Source: a virus. From it: a stretch of DNA of 23,880 nt. Numbering within the stretch: position 1 is the first letter of the stretch; each line of letters opens with the position of its first letter. The notes under the pieces are model-generated. The model was given only the letters and a program-made list of their open reading frames with translations. It did no database searches and was not told the DNA's origin. The stretch covers positions 1 to 23,880 of the IMG/VR virus record IMGVR_UViG_3300028571_000116; one strand, given 5' to 3'. Below are positions 1 to 7,055 of this stretch, one piece after another. A program made the translations under genes and the position numbers.

Positions 1-2
1 CA

Positions 3-107
3 ACTGGCACACTAAGGGAAGGCTCACCTGATAGTAAGAACCGCATGCGCACGTGCGCGAGATACCATAGGGCTAGGGCCTTTGTCAACAAACTTAATAT
101 TTCGTGA
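3..107 (+). CDS. Possible C-terminal end of a gene entering from the left
   Basis: One forward frame is open from the window edge to a TGA at 105-107 (34 codons). The residues are rich in Arg, and the stretch is more GC-rich than the confident genes here. The other two forward frames stop within the first 31 bases. An open run this short is expected by chance fairly often, and the perfect palindrome at 47-58 lies inside it, so it could equally be non-coding. No family is recognised. Sequence left of the window would settle it. Confidence 0.2.
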   Translation, partial: TGTLREGSPDSKNRMRTCARYHRARAFVNKLNIS

Positions 108-154
108 TAGTCACCCCTCCCCAGGAACAAATGAACTAATACAATTAGGCTTAG

Positions 155-191
155 CTAAATGTTATTTAGCCTCGGACTAAATGTTATTTAG
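155..191. repeat. Two identical 15-bp palindromes, 22 bp apart
   Basis: CTAAAT-GTT-ATTTAG occurs exactly at 155-169 and again at 177-191. Each copy is a perfect 6-bp inverted repeat around GTT. Start-to-start spacing is 22 bp, about two helical turns, so two dimeric proteins would sit on the same DNA face. No gene spans the site. This is the usual appearance of paired operators or short iterons. Which regulator binds is unknown; the phage Cro/CI-type protein at 8520-8780 is a candidate by inference only. Confidence 0.6.
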
Positions 192-250
192 TGCGGGCCT
201 ATGTATGCACAACCCAGAACTTATCCTGCACGGTATTTCTTTTTTTTCCA

Positions 251-348
251 TAAGGGGTAAATTCGACGGGGCCGGCGAGAAGGGTAAGAAAATCTTGCTG
301 GGAAACTGAGCCAAGAGTTTTTGGTATCAATATAGTGACAGCCCCTTA
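251..348 (+). ncRNA. Possible structured RNA closed by a 7-bp stem
   Basis: TAAGGGG (251-257) is perfectly complementary to CCCCTTA (342-348) and would close a 98-nt element. Inside are AATTCGACGGG (260-270), resembling the conserved 5' signature of tmRNA, and a hairpin CTTGCT (295-300) with AGCCAAG (309-315). T-rich sequence follows. No T-arm precedes the closing strand, so it is not a normal tRNA, and no tag reading frame was found, so it is not a complete tmRNA. It may be a degenerate tRNA-like RNA, a leader structure, or chance. Confidence 0.25.
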
Positions 349-352
349 TTCT

Positions 353-700
353 TTAATTTATTATTTCGATCCTAAAAAAAATTTTTTCTGGAAATTTTTT
401 AAAAAATTTAAGAGTTGCGGGACAAAGCCAACCCGGAAGGGTTTCTTTGTCTTTGTACCACGCACCCCCACCCTCTTCTGAAATTTTTTCCACCTCCGCG
501 TGGGCTAGTGGGAAATTTTCGTCTGAAAAAATAACTCTGTATTTAGATTTACCTTTTAAATTTTGTTTTTCGAGCACTGAGTCAAAAATTTCAGGCACTC
601 CAAGCACAAAAGGCTCATTAATAAGACCTCTTTTTTCGTCAGTAAAGACCCAAGTCCCCGCATGGAGGTACATTTCCAGCACGAGCATTGAATTTGACAC
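353..700 (-). CDS. DUF6717-like protein
   Basis: This 115-residue reverse-strand protein matches the pattern I associate with DUF6717: an N-terminal GTWVFTDE stretch (about residues 16-23), a central EPFVLGVPEIFD segment (29-40), then GGGAWY (77-82) and GWLCPATLKFF (89-99). The biochemical role of the family is not known to me. The GTG start at 700 is preferred because the residues before the internal ATG (688) align with the family's N-terminus; ATG 688 remains possible. It lies alone on the reverse strand and is transcribed away from the 841 gene, with the 701-840 region as a shared divergent promoter area. Family assignment is from memory of the pattern, not a search. Confidence 0.72.
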   Translation of the reverse strand: MSNSMLVLEMYLHAGTWVFTDEKRGLINEPFVLGVPEIFDSVLEKQNLKGKSKYRVIFSDENFPLAHAEVEKISEEGGGAWYKDKETLPGWLCPATLKFFKKFPEKIFFRIEIIN

Positions 701-770
701 AGGATTAAACCAGGAAGACTAGAGTACTCTACGATACTACAGGTATTTAGTGTGTACGGGTACCCTCCTT

Positions 771-816
771 TTGCTTTTTTTATTTTTTTTCTTATAATTT
801 CAACTAAACTTAGTTG
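771..816 (+). promoter_or_regulatory. Promoter plus operator-like dyad before the 1110-aa gene
   Basis: A sigma70-type promoter is visible: TTGCTT (771-776), 16-bp spacer, TATAAT (793-798), predicting transcription from about 805. Directly on the predicted start lies CAACTAA-AC-TTAGTTG (801-816), a perfect 7-bp inverted repeat around two bases. A dyad covering +1 is a classic repressor position. The GTG start follows at 841 with no Shine-Dalgarno. A smaller perfect palindrome, TAGAGTACTCTA, sits at 720-731. Confidence 0.6.
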
Positions 817-840
817 TGTCGGTAGTGGTTTAGCCCCAAA

Positions 841-3800
841 GTGTCTCTCTCCTCTTTTTACCGACCAGAAAACATTCGGAAAGCCGCAAGAGCTATTGAA
901 AACGAGAATCAATTTACGAGAGATTTTTCGAGGAACGCACGAGAGGCTTTATTTCAAGAAGCTATAGACCGAGGCGATTTATATGACGATGCTTTTGATG
1001 CAGCAGGGAGACAAGGAGTTGATGTGGATGAAGTGGATCTGGACCCTCGGTCTTATTTAAGTGTCTCTGATTATCCAGATTATTTGCCTTCACCTCAAGG
1101 GACTGATGTAGATCCAGATCTTGAAAACTATACAGGGTACCGTTTAGCGCAACAAAACCCTAAAATAAGAGGTTTTTTATCTCAACCAAACGTTGACGTT
1201 TACGCTGAGGATCAAGGAGCAGTGGGGCGGAGGTTTTTAAATGACTACTCCCAAAATTTAATTGAGCCAGAAGATTGGAATTCTTTAAGAGAATCATTTA
1301 CTTCTGAAGTATTAGATCCTACTTATGGTGATCTTCCAACTGAAAGACAGTTTGATACGGCTGATTTTGTTGAAAGGGAAGGAACAAGAAGCTACAGCCG
1401 TGGGCTAGACAGGGACATGTATCCTGGTTTTAGTAATTTACGCGATAAAGTAAATTATTTAGATAGCTTATCAGAAAATCGTCGGTTAATAGAGCAAGAA
1501 GAATCTCCTACTTCCCCTACACGTCAACAACTAGTAAACGCTCGAGCAACTCGAAATTCTCCTGACCAGTTAAGTTTTTTTAATCAAGAAGCAGAGGCTC
1601 TAAATGAGTTCGAAAACAGACTTAGACCCAGTACACCAGAACAGTTAAATGACCCAGATTATCTTGACCAACGATCTAGGGATATTAGGCAAATATCGAG
1701 CGGTATAAATCAAATAAGGTACGGACCATTAACCTCTATAGATAGCAGAATCGGCGTTATTTTAGATGAAATGCTTCCTAGTGTTAGAGAAGCTTTAGGC
1801 GAACGTGGCGCCAATGAAGCAGCTCAACAACAAGAAAGAACAATACGAGCAGATCGAAATTTAGAAAGACAAAATCAAAGGTTTGCAGATGTATCACCTT
1901 TAACTAATCTTAGAGAGTATCGACGATTACCTTTAAGAGAGCAACAAAGGTATAGGTTTGCTGATTTAACTTCTCCTGAACAAAGAGAGCTTTTAAACCC
2001 TATCTCTCGTGATTTTATAAATATAGATCAGGGAAATCAATTAGTTGTTCCTGGTTTAGTGGAGGATTTACGAGAAAGTAAAATTAAACAATTAAAACAA
2101 AAACCTACAGAGGCTTTAGCTCGTTTTGAACAAGTTTTAGATAAATATCCGGAAGTCCGAGATTTACTGAGTCAAGAAGTAAAACCAGATAGAGCTGTGC
2201 CTATTAAAGGAGAGGAATTCGCGCCTTATTTAAAATATGCGGACCAAGAGCAGATGTTTTCTACTCCTGAAATAAGAAAAGACCTATATGAGAATGTTTT
2301 GCTAGATGTAGAACCTGATCTTCGTCCTTCTTTATCCCAAACCCTTGCGGTTATAGAAAGTAAATATACAAGTGGAAATCCTTTGTTACAGCAAGAGGCT
2401 CGTCAGAAAATAAACGAAATTGCAGGTAAACAAAATATATTAGTTTCTAATGAAAAACTTGCTTTTAGACCTAACAGACCAGTAATTGGAGGAGGAGGTT
2501 ATTTAAATTTATCGCAACCAGAAACAAGAGAAAAGTTTGCACTTATTGATAAAAGAGCTGCAGAAGTTAATAATGCATTAAGAGCAATATACGCCGAAAT
2601 ACCTTCTGATAATTTAACTGATATTTATCCTGGTCTTAAAACAACGTTAGCTTCCGCTGCTGCGGCCCCTGTTGGATTTCTTCTTGATGAAGAGACCGGA
2701 CAAGTCATTCGCACGTTGCCTTCAGATAACACTTACGACATAAAAGTATCTAAATCAGGAGGAAAAAACTTTTTTCTTGCTAATTCCCAGGCTATTCCTA
2801 GTCCAGAGAAAGTATCTTCTAATTTTTTAGACTTTTTGGTTGCAAATCCTGCTACCAGTGCAAGAGGGATTATGTTTGAAACGTCTAGACCAGGAGAGAG
2901 TTTAAATTTTGAGGCTAAAACAGACATACCTGCTCCGATCACTCAAGCGTGGGAGGAAGAAATTAAACAACAAGCTTTTTCAAACCTAAGGCCAAACACA
3001 ATTGTTTACAATAGTCCAGTTCCCTCAAAAGATTTATATAAGTCTCGTCTTGAGGAGGGACTTACAGAGGAACAAAGTAGCACTATACGAAAATTAAAAC
3101 CTTTTGCAGAAGCGGGTCAAAAATTACCTAACCTTCGAGCTATTAGTTATTCCAGAGGAGGTTTTGGGCCAGCTTCCCTAGATGACATAGAAGGATACAA
3201 ACAACTTGCTTTTATTACTCCTCAGGGAAAAGTTCTTGCTTTACAAGCAAATCCTCCAGAAGCCGGTTTAAAAGGAAAAATAAATATAGCTCCTGATAAA
3301 GTTAGGGTAGCTCAAAGTACACTACCTTTCTCATCTACACCTCGATATTTTTCTGGTGATCCAGTAACTGGAGCTGCGTTGGGAGCTCTTCAAATGGGAC
3401 AGGACCTCAGTAGCAGGTCAAAAGAACTTACAGAATGGTGGAATATCGGAAGAAACACAAGAGTTCCTAATGAAAGCAATGCATCTTGGGGAGAGTTGCT
3501 GCGCGATGACAGAAATCAATTAACCAGAACTGATGCGGCATTTGAAGCAGGGGAAACTGGGCTTAAAGGATTTAGACCGCTTAAAGCGTTTACCCCACGC
3601 ATGATAAAAACTGGACCGACACCCGCAGTAAGGCAGGCATTTGAACGTCCGGTACGAGCTATATCAAGAAATCCGGCATCTCTGTTACCTGGTTTAGCTG
3701 ATTTAATCCCAAGTCCGGAAGCAATTCAAACAGGGTACAGACAAGGACCTGCTGCGATGGGACAACAGATGGGTCGTGAATTTGTTCAAAGTTTACCGAC

Positions 3801-4173
3801 AGGAGCAGCTTTTGCCGCAGCTTTATCTACTCCTGTTTTAGCTCCGTTAGCACCTGGCATAGGTACAGGTTTAGTCGGGTCAGCTGCGGTTAATGCTGCA
3901 AATGAAATCGTTCGTCAAGAAACGGGTGAAGGTATAGTACCTAAAGTGCGTCAATTTATCGGAACGGCACCCAGAACTAACGTTGCAGGCAAACCACGCA
4001 TGGCTCAAGCACCTTTAACAGCTGAAATAAAACCATTATCCGCTCAAGGGAAGGCCGAAATGACTCGCAGACAAAACCGTAATGAGTTGCAAAGACGTAT
4101 GGAGTTAGCTGGAGAGAGGTTTAACCCACGCCGTGGGGAGTTTGGTTTGTCTGAAGTATTGTTTGGTCGTTAA
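841..4173 (+). CDS. Large virion-type protein (1110 aa), possible internal/ejection protein
   Basis: No family is recognised. The protein is very long and soluble-looking. Residues 1-480 are charged and rich in Arg, Asp, Glu and Gln, with many short helices. A Gly patch (GGGG) follows near 550, and there is one marked hydrophobic Ala/Gly/Pro segment at about 984-1020. The end is basic and Arg-rich. Length, one late hydrophobic stretch and position upstream of other virion genes resemble the biggest internal (ejection) proteins of T7-like phages such as gp16, but no lytic transglycosylase motif is seen, so this role is inferred. GTG at 841 is the only sensible start; it has no Shine-Dalgarno but sits 36 bases below the predicted transcription start. 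Codon use is AT-ending throughout, like other confident genes here. Confidence 0.88.
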   Translation: MSLSSFYRPENIRKAARAIENENQFTRDFSRNAREALFQEAIDRGDLYDDAFDAAGRQGVDVDEVDLDPRSYLSVSDYPDYLPSPQGTDVDPDLENYTGYRLAQQNPKIRGFLSQPNVDVYAEDQGAVGRRFLNDYSQNLIEPEDWNSLRESFTSEVLDPTYGDLPTERQFDTADFVEREGTRSYSRGLDRDMYPGFSNLRDKVNYLDSLSENRRLIEQEESPTSPTRQQLVNARATRNSPDQLSFFNQEAEALNEFENRLRPSTPEQLNDPDYLDQRSRDIRQISSGINQIRYGPLTSIDSRIGVILDEMLPSVREALGERGANEAAQQQERTIRADRNLERQNQRFADVSPLTNLREYRRLPLREQQRYRFADLTSPEQRELLNPISRDFINIDQGNQLVVPGLVEDLRESKIKQLKQKPTEALARFEQVLDKYPEVRDLLSQEVKPDRAVPIKGEEFAPYLKYADQEQMFSTPEIRKDLYENVLLDVEPDLRPSLSQTLAVIESKYTSGNPLLQQEARQKINEIAGKQNILVSNEKLAFRPNRPVIGGGGYLNLSQPETREKFALIDKRAAEVNNALRAIYAEIPSDNLTDIYPGLKTTLASAAAAPVGFLLDEETGQVIRTLPSDNTYDIKVSKSGGKNFFLANSQAIPSPEKVSSNFLDFLVANPATSARGIMFETSRPGESLNFEAKTDIPAPITQAWEEEIKQQAFSNLRPNTIVYNSPVPSKDLYKSRLEEGLTEEQSSTIRKLKPFAEAGQKLPNLRAISYSRGGFGPASLDDIEGYKQLAFITPQGKVLALQANPPEAGLKGKINIAPDKVRVAQSTLPFSSTPRYFSGDPVTGAALGALQMGQDLSSRSKELTEWWNIGRNTRVPNESNASWGELLRDDRNQLTRTDAAFEAGETGLKGFRPLKAFTPRMIKTGPTPAVRQAFERPVRAISRNPASLLPGLADLIPSPEAIQTGYRQGPAAMGQQMGREFVQSLPTGAAFAAALSTPVLAPLAPGIGTGLVGSAAVNAANEIVRQETGEGIVPKVRQFIGTAPRTNVAGKPRMAQAPLTAEIKPLSAQGKAEMTRRQNRNELQRRMELAGERFNPRRGEFGLSEVLFGR

Positions 4174-4249
4174 AATAAGACAATACAACAAAAACTAATA
4201 AACGCAAATTATATATTAGACTTATAAAAAGAATTTTTGGCGGATTCTC

Positions 4250-4594
4250 TTGTACCCTGCAGCTGACGAATTAGCCCAAAATTTTCTCGAGGATTACCTT
4301 GCTGGGCTTAGCTTTAAAATAGGTCCTCGCAACCCTTTTAAGGGTATGCCCCAGAAGGAGTTAGATGACTATAAAAAATTTGATGACCGCCCCGACGACT
4401 TACAAAAATATTATGAAAGATTAAATCGTCCGGGGCCAAGCCTTCCTTTGGCTTACGAGAGTAATCGTTACGGTGTAAACTACAATACTCCACGTACAGA
4501 AAGTGAGTATATAGAACAAAAATTTTATGAAGAGTTAAATAGTCCTCGCCCAAGAGGGATTCGTTTAGATCCTACACAACTTGATCTTCAATAG
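4250..4594 (+). CDS. Small acidic protein; frame continues past its TAG
   Basis: This 114-residue unknown is rich in Tyr, Pro, Asp, Glu and Arg, with no membrane segment or recognised motif. TTG at 4250 is the start used; there is no Shine-Dalgarno, but GAATTTTT lies just upstream (4231-4238). It follows the 1110-aa gene after 76 bases and is probably co-transcribed, so a virion-associated role is possible. The stop is TAG (4592-4594) in the context CAA-TAG-TAC. The same frame then stays open for 27 codons to a second TAG at 4676-4678. The extension is Asp/Glu/Arg/Tyr-rich with the same AT-ending codons and resembles the body of the protein. It may be readthrough, a recent nonsense mutation or a sequencing error. 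Confidence 0.62.
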   Translation: MYPAADELAQNFLEDYLAGLSFKIGPRNPFKGMPQKELDDYKKFDDRPDDLQKYYERLNRPGPSLPLAYESNRYGVNYNTPRTESEYIEQKFYEELNSPRPRGIRLDPTQLDLQ

Positions 4595-4686
4595 TACAGA
4601 CTCCCCGGCCCATCAGACAGTTATGAAGATATTGAAAGAGACAGATATTTATTCAGCCGTTTTGGACCTATAGCTTAGTAATTTGT

Positions 4687-5304
4687 TTATTTTTTAACGC
4701 ACCAAAATTGCCAATCTGAACAAAAAACAATCTCTAAATTACCAAACGCATTCAAGCTTGCATCTATGCCCTTTCGAACATCGGGGTGTCCATAGTCATC
4801 AAAAATTAAAACCCCTCCGGATTTTAATAAAGGGTAGTAAAGCGATGTGTCTCTACAGAGAGCATTGGGTGTGTGCTCGCCGTCGATGTATAAAATGTCT
4901 ATTTGGTTGTCTAATTCAGCCGCAATAAAAGGAAAAATGTTCCAGGAACAAGCTTTCTGTACAGTAACTTTTCCTGCGTTTTTACTTTTAGCAATATTAG
5001 TGCGAGCAATCAGCTCAATTTGACCAAGCGTGGGAAATTTATCGTCATTTTCGATGTACTCCTTGTTCCCCGTGAAAGGATCAATAGAAATAAGCCTACT
5101 TTCAGGGTGATTAAGGAAGTTATCAGACCACCAGCAACTAGAAGCTCCTTCGTAAACACCAATTTCGACTATTAAACGTTTTTTATCCGGGTCAAAATGT
5201 AGCTTTTGAGCTTTAGGCTCTTTTGAAAGCATGTCGTAAGCTTCAAGAAGCTTTTTATACCATTCGTGTTTGATATCGTACTTTGTATCTAGAGCCAAGT
5301 ACAT
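4687..5304 (-). CDS. Class I SAM-dependent methyltransferase (Methyltransf_24 / TylF-like)
   Basis: The protein has 205 residues with a Rossmann methyltransferase layout. Motif I is VEIGVYEG at 46-53, binding S-adenosylmethionine. An acidic residue closes the next strand in SIDPF (73-77). YIDGEH is at 139-144 and a probable metal/substrate site IFDDYGHP at 167-174. This DGEH...DDYG arrangement is typical of Methyltransf_24 and macrocin-O-methyltransferase-like enzymes, which methylate sugars or small molecules. In a phage with many glycosyltransferases, sugar O-methylation is the natural guess, but the substrate is inferred. It stands alone on the reverse strand between two forward gene groups and has its own promoter, like a cargo (moron) gene. 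The ATG at 5304 is the first in frame. Confidence 0.92.
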   Translation of the reverse strand: MYLALDTKYDIKHEWYKKLLEAYDMLSKEPKAQKLHFDPDKKRLIVEIGVYEGASSCWWSDNFLNHPESRLISIDPFTGNKEYIENDDKFPTLGQIELIARTNIAKSKNAGKVTVQKACSWNIFPFIAAELDNQIDILYIDGEHTPNALCRDTSLYYPLLKSGGVLIFDDYGHPDVRKGIDASLNAFGNLEIVFCSDWQFWCVKK

Positions 5305-5325
5305 GAGAAAGGTCTAACAAGCGTC

Positions 5326-5356
5326 ATTATACTAGCAGGGCGGATTCTTTTCTTAA
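5326..5356 (-). promoter_or_regulatory. Promoter for the reverse methyltransferase gene
   Basis: Read on the reverse strand, a perfect TATAAT lies at 5331-5326, 22 bases before the ATG at 5304. The best -35 candidate is TTAAGA (5356-5351) with a long 19-bp spacer, so the promoter rests mainly on its -10. The predicted leader is only about 14 nt. Confidence 0.5.
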
Positions 5357-5394
5357 GCTTTTTTCCTTAGTTTGAGGAACACAGGGCTTATTAT

Positions 5395-5754
5395 GTGCTA
5401 CCATTGTCATGTGTTTCACCTCCCTCTGTGACCAACAACAAAAACGTAGTCGACGTCCAGACTCAACACTTAGTTAAAGTGGCTCTTGCTTGGCAAGCTT
5501 GGAAACTTCTAGATACTTGCGCTTCTATTTTTTTTAAGGGGGCTTTAGTTGCGGGAGTTTTTGCCTGTCTTGCTGTTGTGGTAGCAGAAGGGCCTTTATT
5601 CAATAAAAAAGTAAGAATTCAACAAGAAGCTGAGCGAGAGTGTATTGCTAAAGAGTTGCAAAATATGAACAGTGAAACGTATGCTGTTTACCGTTTTTGT
5701 GAAGGGTATGCTGTCGAGTATGCAAAAGCGTACGCTAACCAGAACAAAAATTAA
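5395..5754 (+). CDS. Small single-pass membrane protein
   Basis: This 119-residue protein has one clear hydrophobic segment at about residues 46-65 (ending in ACLAVVVA) preceded by Lys and followed by charged sequence. The C-terminal 50 residues are helical, with many Glu, Ala and Tyr. No signal-peptidase site is evident. Function is not recognised; a holin- or spanin-type role is conceivable for a small one-helix phage protein but nothing specific supports it. GTG at 5395 is used, and GTG at 5428 is an alternative. An ATG at 5393 is in another frame and soon stops. It is divergent from the methyltransferase, sharing an intergenic region of about 90 bases. Confidence 0.68.
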   Translation: MLPLSCVSPPSVTNNKNVVDVQTQHLVKVALAWQAWKLLDTCASIFFKGALVAGVFACLAVVVAEGPLFNKKVRIQQEAERECIAKELQNMNSETYAVYRFCEGYAVEYAKAYANQNKN

Positions 5755-5768
5755 AACCAGATAAAAAT

Positions 5769-5787
5769 AAGTAACTAAGTGTTACTT
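5769..5787. repeat. 7-bp inverted repeat between small genes
   Basis: AAGTAAC (5769-5775) and GTTACTT (5781-5787) are perfectly complementary around TAAGT. The repeat lies just after the stop of the membrane-protein gene. No U-run follows directly, so an intrinsic terminator is weak; an operator or RNA-processing hairpin is possible. Confidence 0.4.
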
Positions 5788-5845
5788 CAAGTACGTTGCG
5801 CGTCTAGGTTTTTTCTGCTTTACTAGGCTGTGAATTTTTTTTCTT

Positions 5846-6079
5846 GTGAACAAGCAATTTCTGGTTTTTGTTTGTCCTGTTTGTCAAACGCACTTTCCGC
5901 TTAAGGGCTCCAAGTTAAGGCTTTGGTTTGCTCAGAAAGTACGTAAGCCTTTATCAGCAGGACCTTATTGTTGCTATAAATGTTCTTCAAGAGAAAATGT
6001 CAAAAAAGCTATCGCAACGAAGCTAGCCAAAAACAAAGCAAAAACTGAATCCTCTTTATTAAAACAACCCAATGGCTAG
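5846..6079 (+). CDS. Small zinc-ribbon-like protein
   Basis: The protein has 77 residues with two Cys pairs: CPVC near residues 10-13 and CCYKC near 42-46, the usual spacing for a zinc ribbon. The C-terminal third is Lys-rich, with repeated Ala-Lys. It is probably a nucleic-acid-binding or protein-interaction module made early in infection, but no specific family is recognised. GTG at 5846 is the start; upstream is a run of eight T (5835-5842) instead of a Shine-Dalgarno. Its end overlaps the next gene by 8 bases, suggesting coupled translation. Confidence 0.66.
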   Translation: MNKQFLVFVCPVCQTHFPLKGSKLRLWFAQKVRKPLSAGPYCCYKCSSRENVKKAIATKLAKNKAKTESSLLKQPNG

Positions 6080-6335
6080 AATCGGATTTATTTTTGAAGA
6101 AGGAGATCGCGTGTTAGAAAGACCGCGAAACACCAGTGTGGTAGATGCTCCTCGTACACTTGCTCTAGAAATAAGAGCAAAGTCTCTGCAGAGGAAGGGC
6201 ACAATTGTTGAGTGCCTTATTAAAAAGAATGAAAAAAATCAAAACATAAAATACTGTAGGGTTTTATGGGATGGAGCTAAGTCGCCCTCACTTCACGCGC
6301 AGCATCGATTAAATCCTCTTAATCTAGAAAGTTAA
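6072..6335 (+). CDS. Conserved phage hypothetical, small beta-barrel type
   Basis: An 87-residue protein. It begins with an EEGDRVLERPR segment (about 9-19) and has a strand-rich second half: RKGTIVECL (about 41-49), KYCRVLWDG (60-68), then a terminal HAQHRLNPL. GDRV, KGTIV and a VLWDG strand followed by an HRL-type ending are reminiscent of small SH3/KOW-like barrels and of hypothetical proteins seen in marine cyanophages. Function is unknown. The ATG at 6072 overlaps the preceding gene by 8 bases. A T-rich stretch follows (6336-6373). Confidence 0.7.
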   Translation: MARIGFIFEEGDRVLERPRNTSVVDAPRTLALEIRAKSLQRKGTIVECLIKKNEKNQNIKYCRVLWDGAKSPSLHAQHRLNPLNLES

Positions 6336-6373
6336 CTTATTTAGTTTTATTTTTAGTTTTTTGTATTTTTATT

Positions 6374-6631
6374 ATGTGGGTCGCTTCTTTTTCGGATCTT
6401 TCTCTCTCTGTCCGACAGATTTTAAAAATGGAAAGAGTCAATTCTTGGCGTCGTTTGGGTAAGCTTGAGAAAGGTTTACATTATATAACCCTCGAAGAGG
6501 CCAAAGAAGCCTGCATCGAGGTGGGGGGTTTTAACTCTAGGGGAGCCCACAGCCAGCGATACGCCTATAACGTTGAAAGTTTATTTGAATTATTTAAAGA
6601 TAAGCACTACGTGACAAGAAAACCAAGATAA
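6374..6631 (+). CDS. Possible small HTH / excisionase-like protein
   Basis: An 85-residue protein. Two predicted helices at the N-terminus (SVRQILKM, then SWRRLGKL) are followed by EKGLHYITL and a SQRYAYNV strand leading into a last helix (VESLFELF). A helix-turn-helix, then a wing with HY...RY and a closing helix is the layout of AlpA/excisionase-like winged-helix proteins and similar cyanobacterial hypotheticals. The similarity is weak and DNA binding is inferred. The ATG at 6374 sits after a T-rich leader (6337-6373) with no Shine-Dalgarno. Confidence 0.62.
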   Translation: MWVASFSDLSLSVRQILKMERVNSWRRLGKLEKGLHYITLEEAKEACIEVGGFNSRGAHSQRYAYNVESLFELFKDKHYVTRKPR

Positions 6632-6697
6632 TTTTATTTTGTTTTGAGTTCCGCTTTTACTTTCTCCTGTTAAATTGGAGCTGAATTTTTTTTGATC

Positions 6698-7024
6698 ATG
6701 ACTTCTCTCCATTTTATTAAGGACAAAACCTTAAAGGAACGTTTAAAGCAAGCTTATGTTTGTTGTGCCCCCTGCGGAGAAAAGTATGGGAAGTACAGTG
6801 TAGGGTGCAGTTCTAACTGGATAGGACTGTGCGATGTGTGCGGGGAAGAAAATGTAGTAACAGAAACAAGAGATTGGGGATATTTGGTGAAAGGTATCCT
6901 GCTGGCTACAGAAGAGGAAGAAGAAAAGAGAGGTGAGGATGAGGAGGAGTTAAATTTAGATAATCTTTTTGATGACCCAGATGGTCTTTGGGCGGAGGAA
7001 GAGAGTGATGATTATTTAGACTAG
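6698..7024 (+). CDS. Zinc-finger-like protein with acidic tail
   Basis: The protein has 108 residues from ATG 6698; an in-frame TTG at 6692 would add two. A treble-clef or ribbon-like half has CCAPCG (about 22-27) and CDVCG (46-50), with a KYGKYSVGCSSNWIG segment between them. A TRDWGYL segment follows, then a strongly acidic tail of Glu and Asp. The Cys pairs and the ETRDWGYL context resemble a conserved phage hypothetical family. The acidic tail suggests binding to a basic partner or DNA mimicry, both inferred. The start follows TGAATTTTTTTT (6682-6693), the same 12-mer found before the 5846 gene. Confidence 0.72.
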   Translation: MTSLHFIKDKTLKERLKQAYVCCAPCGEKYGKYSVGCSSNWIGLCDVCGEENVVTETRDWGYLVKGILLATEEEEEKRGEDEEELNLDNLFDDPDGLWAEEESDDYLD

Positions 7025-7055
7025 TTATAATGTACAAATTTATTCTGTGTTTTTA

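Noticed and set aside
81-92. TTTGT-CA-ACAAA with reverse TTGACA as a leftward promoter
   Set aside because: No acceptable -10 lies at the right distance, and the genes left of the window are not visible.
251-348. A standard tRNA or complete tmRNA
   Set aside because: A 7-bp closing stem and a TTCGAC motif are present, but the 17 bases before the 3' strand cannot form a T-arm, and no tag frame ending in a typical hydrophobic tail was found.
447-722. Forward ORF of 91 codons opposite the DUF6717-like gene
   Set aside because: It is antisense to a reverse frame with a recognisable conserved pattern, and its own product has a Ser/Phe-rich shadow composition.
556-912. Reverse ORF of 118 codons
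   Set aside because: It overlaps the start of the DUF6717-like gene in another frame and runs across the promoter region and into the 841 gene. Composition is Cys/Ser-rich and not protein-like.
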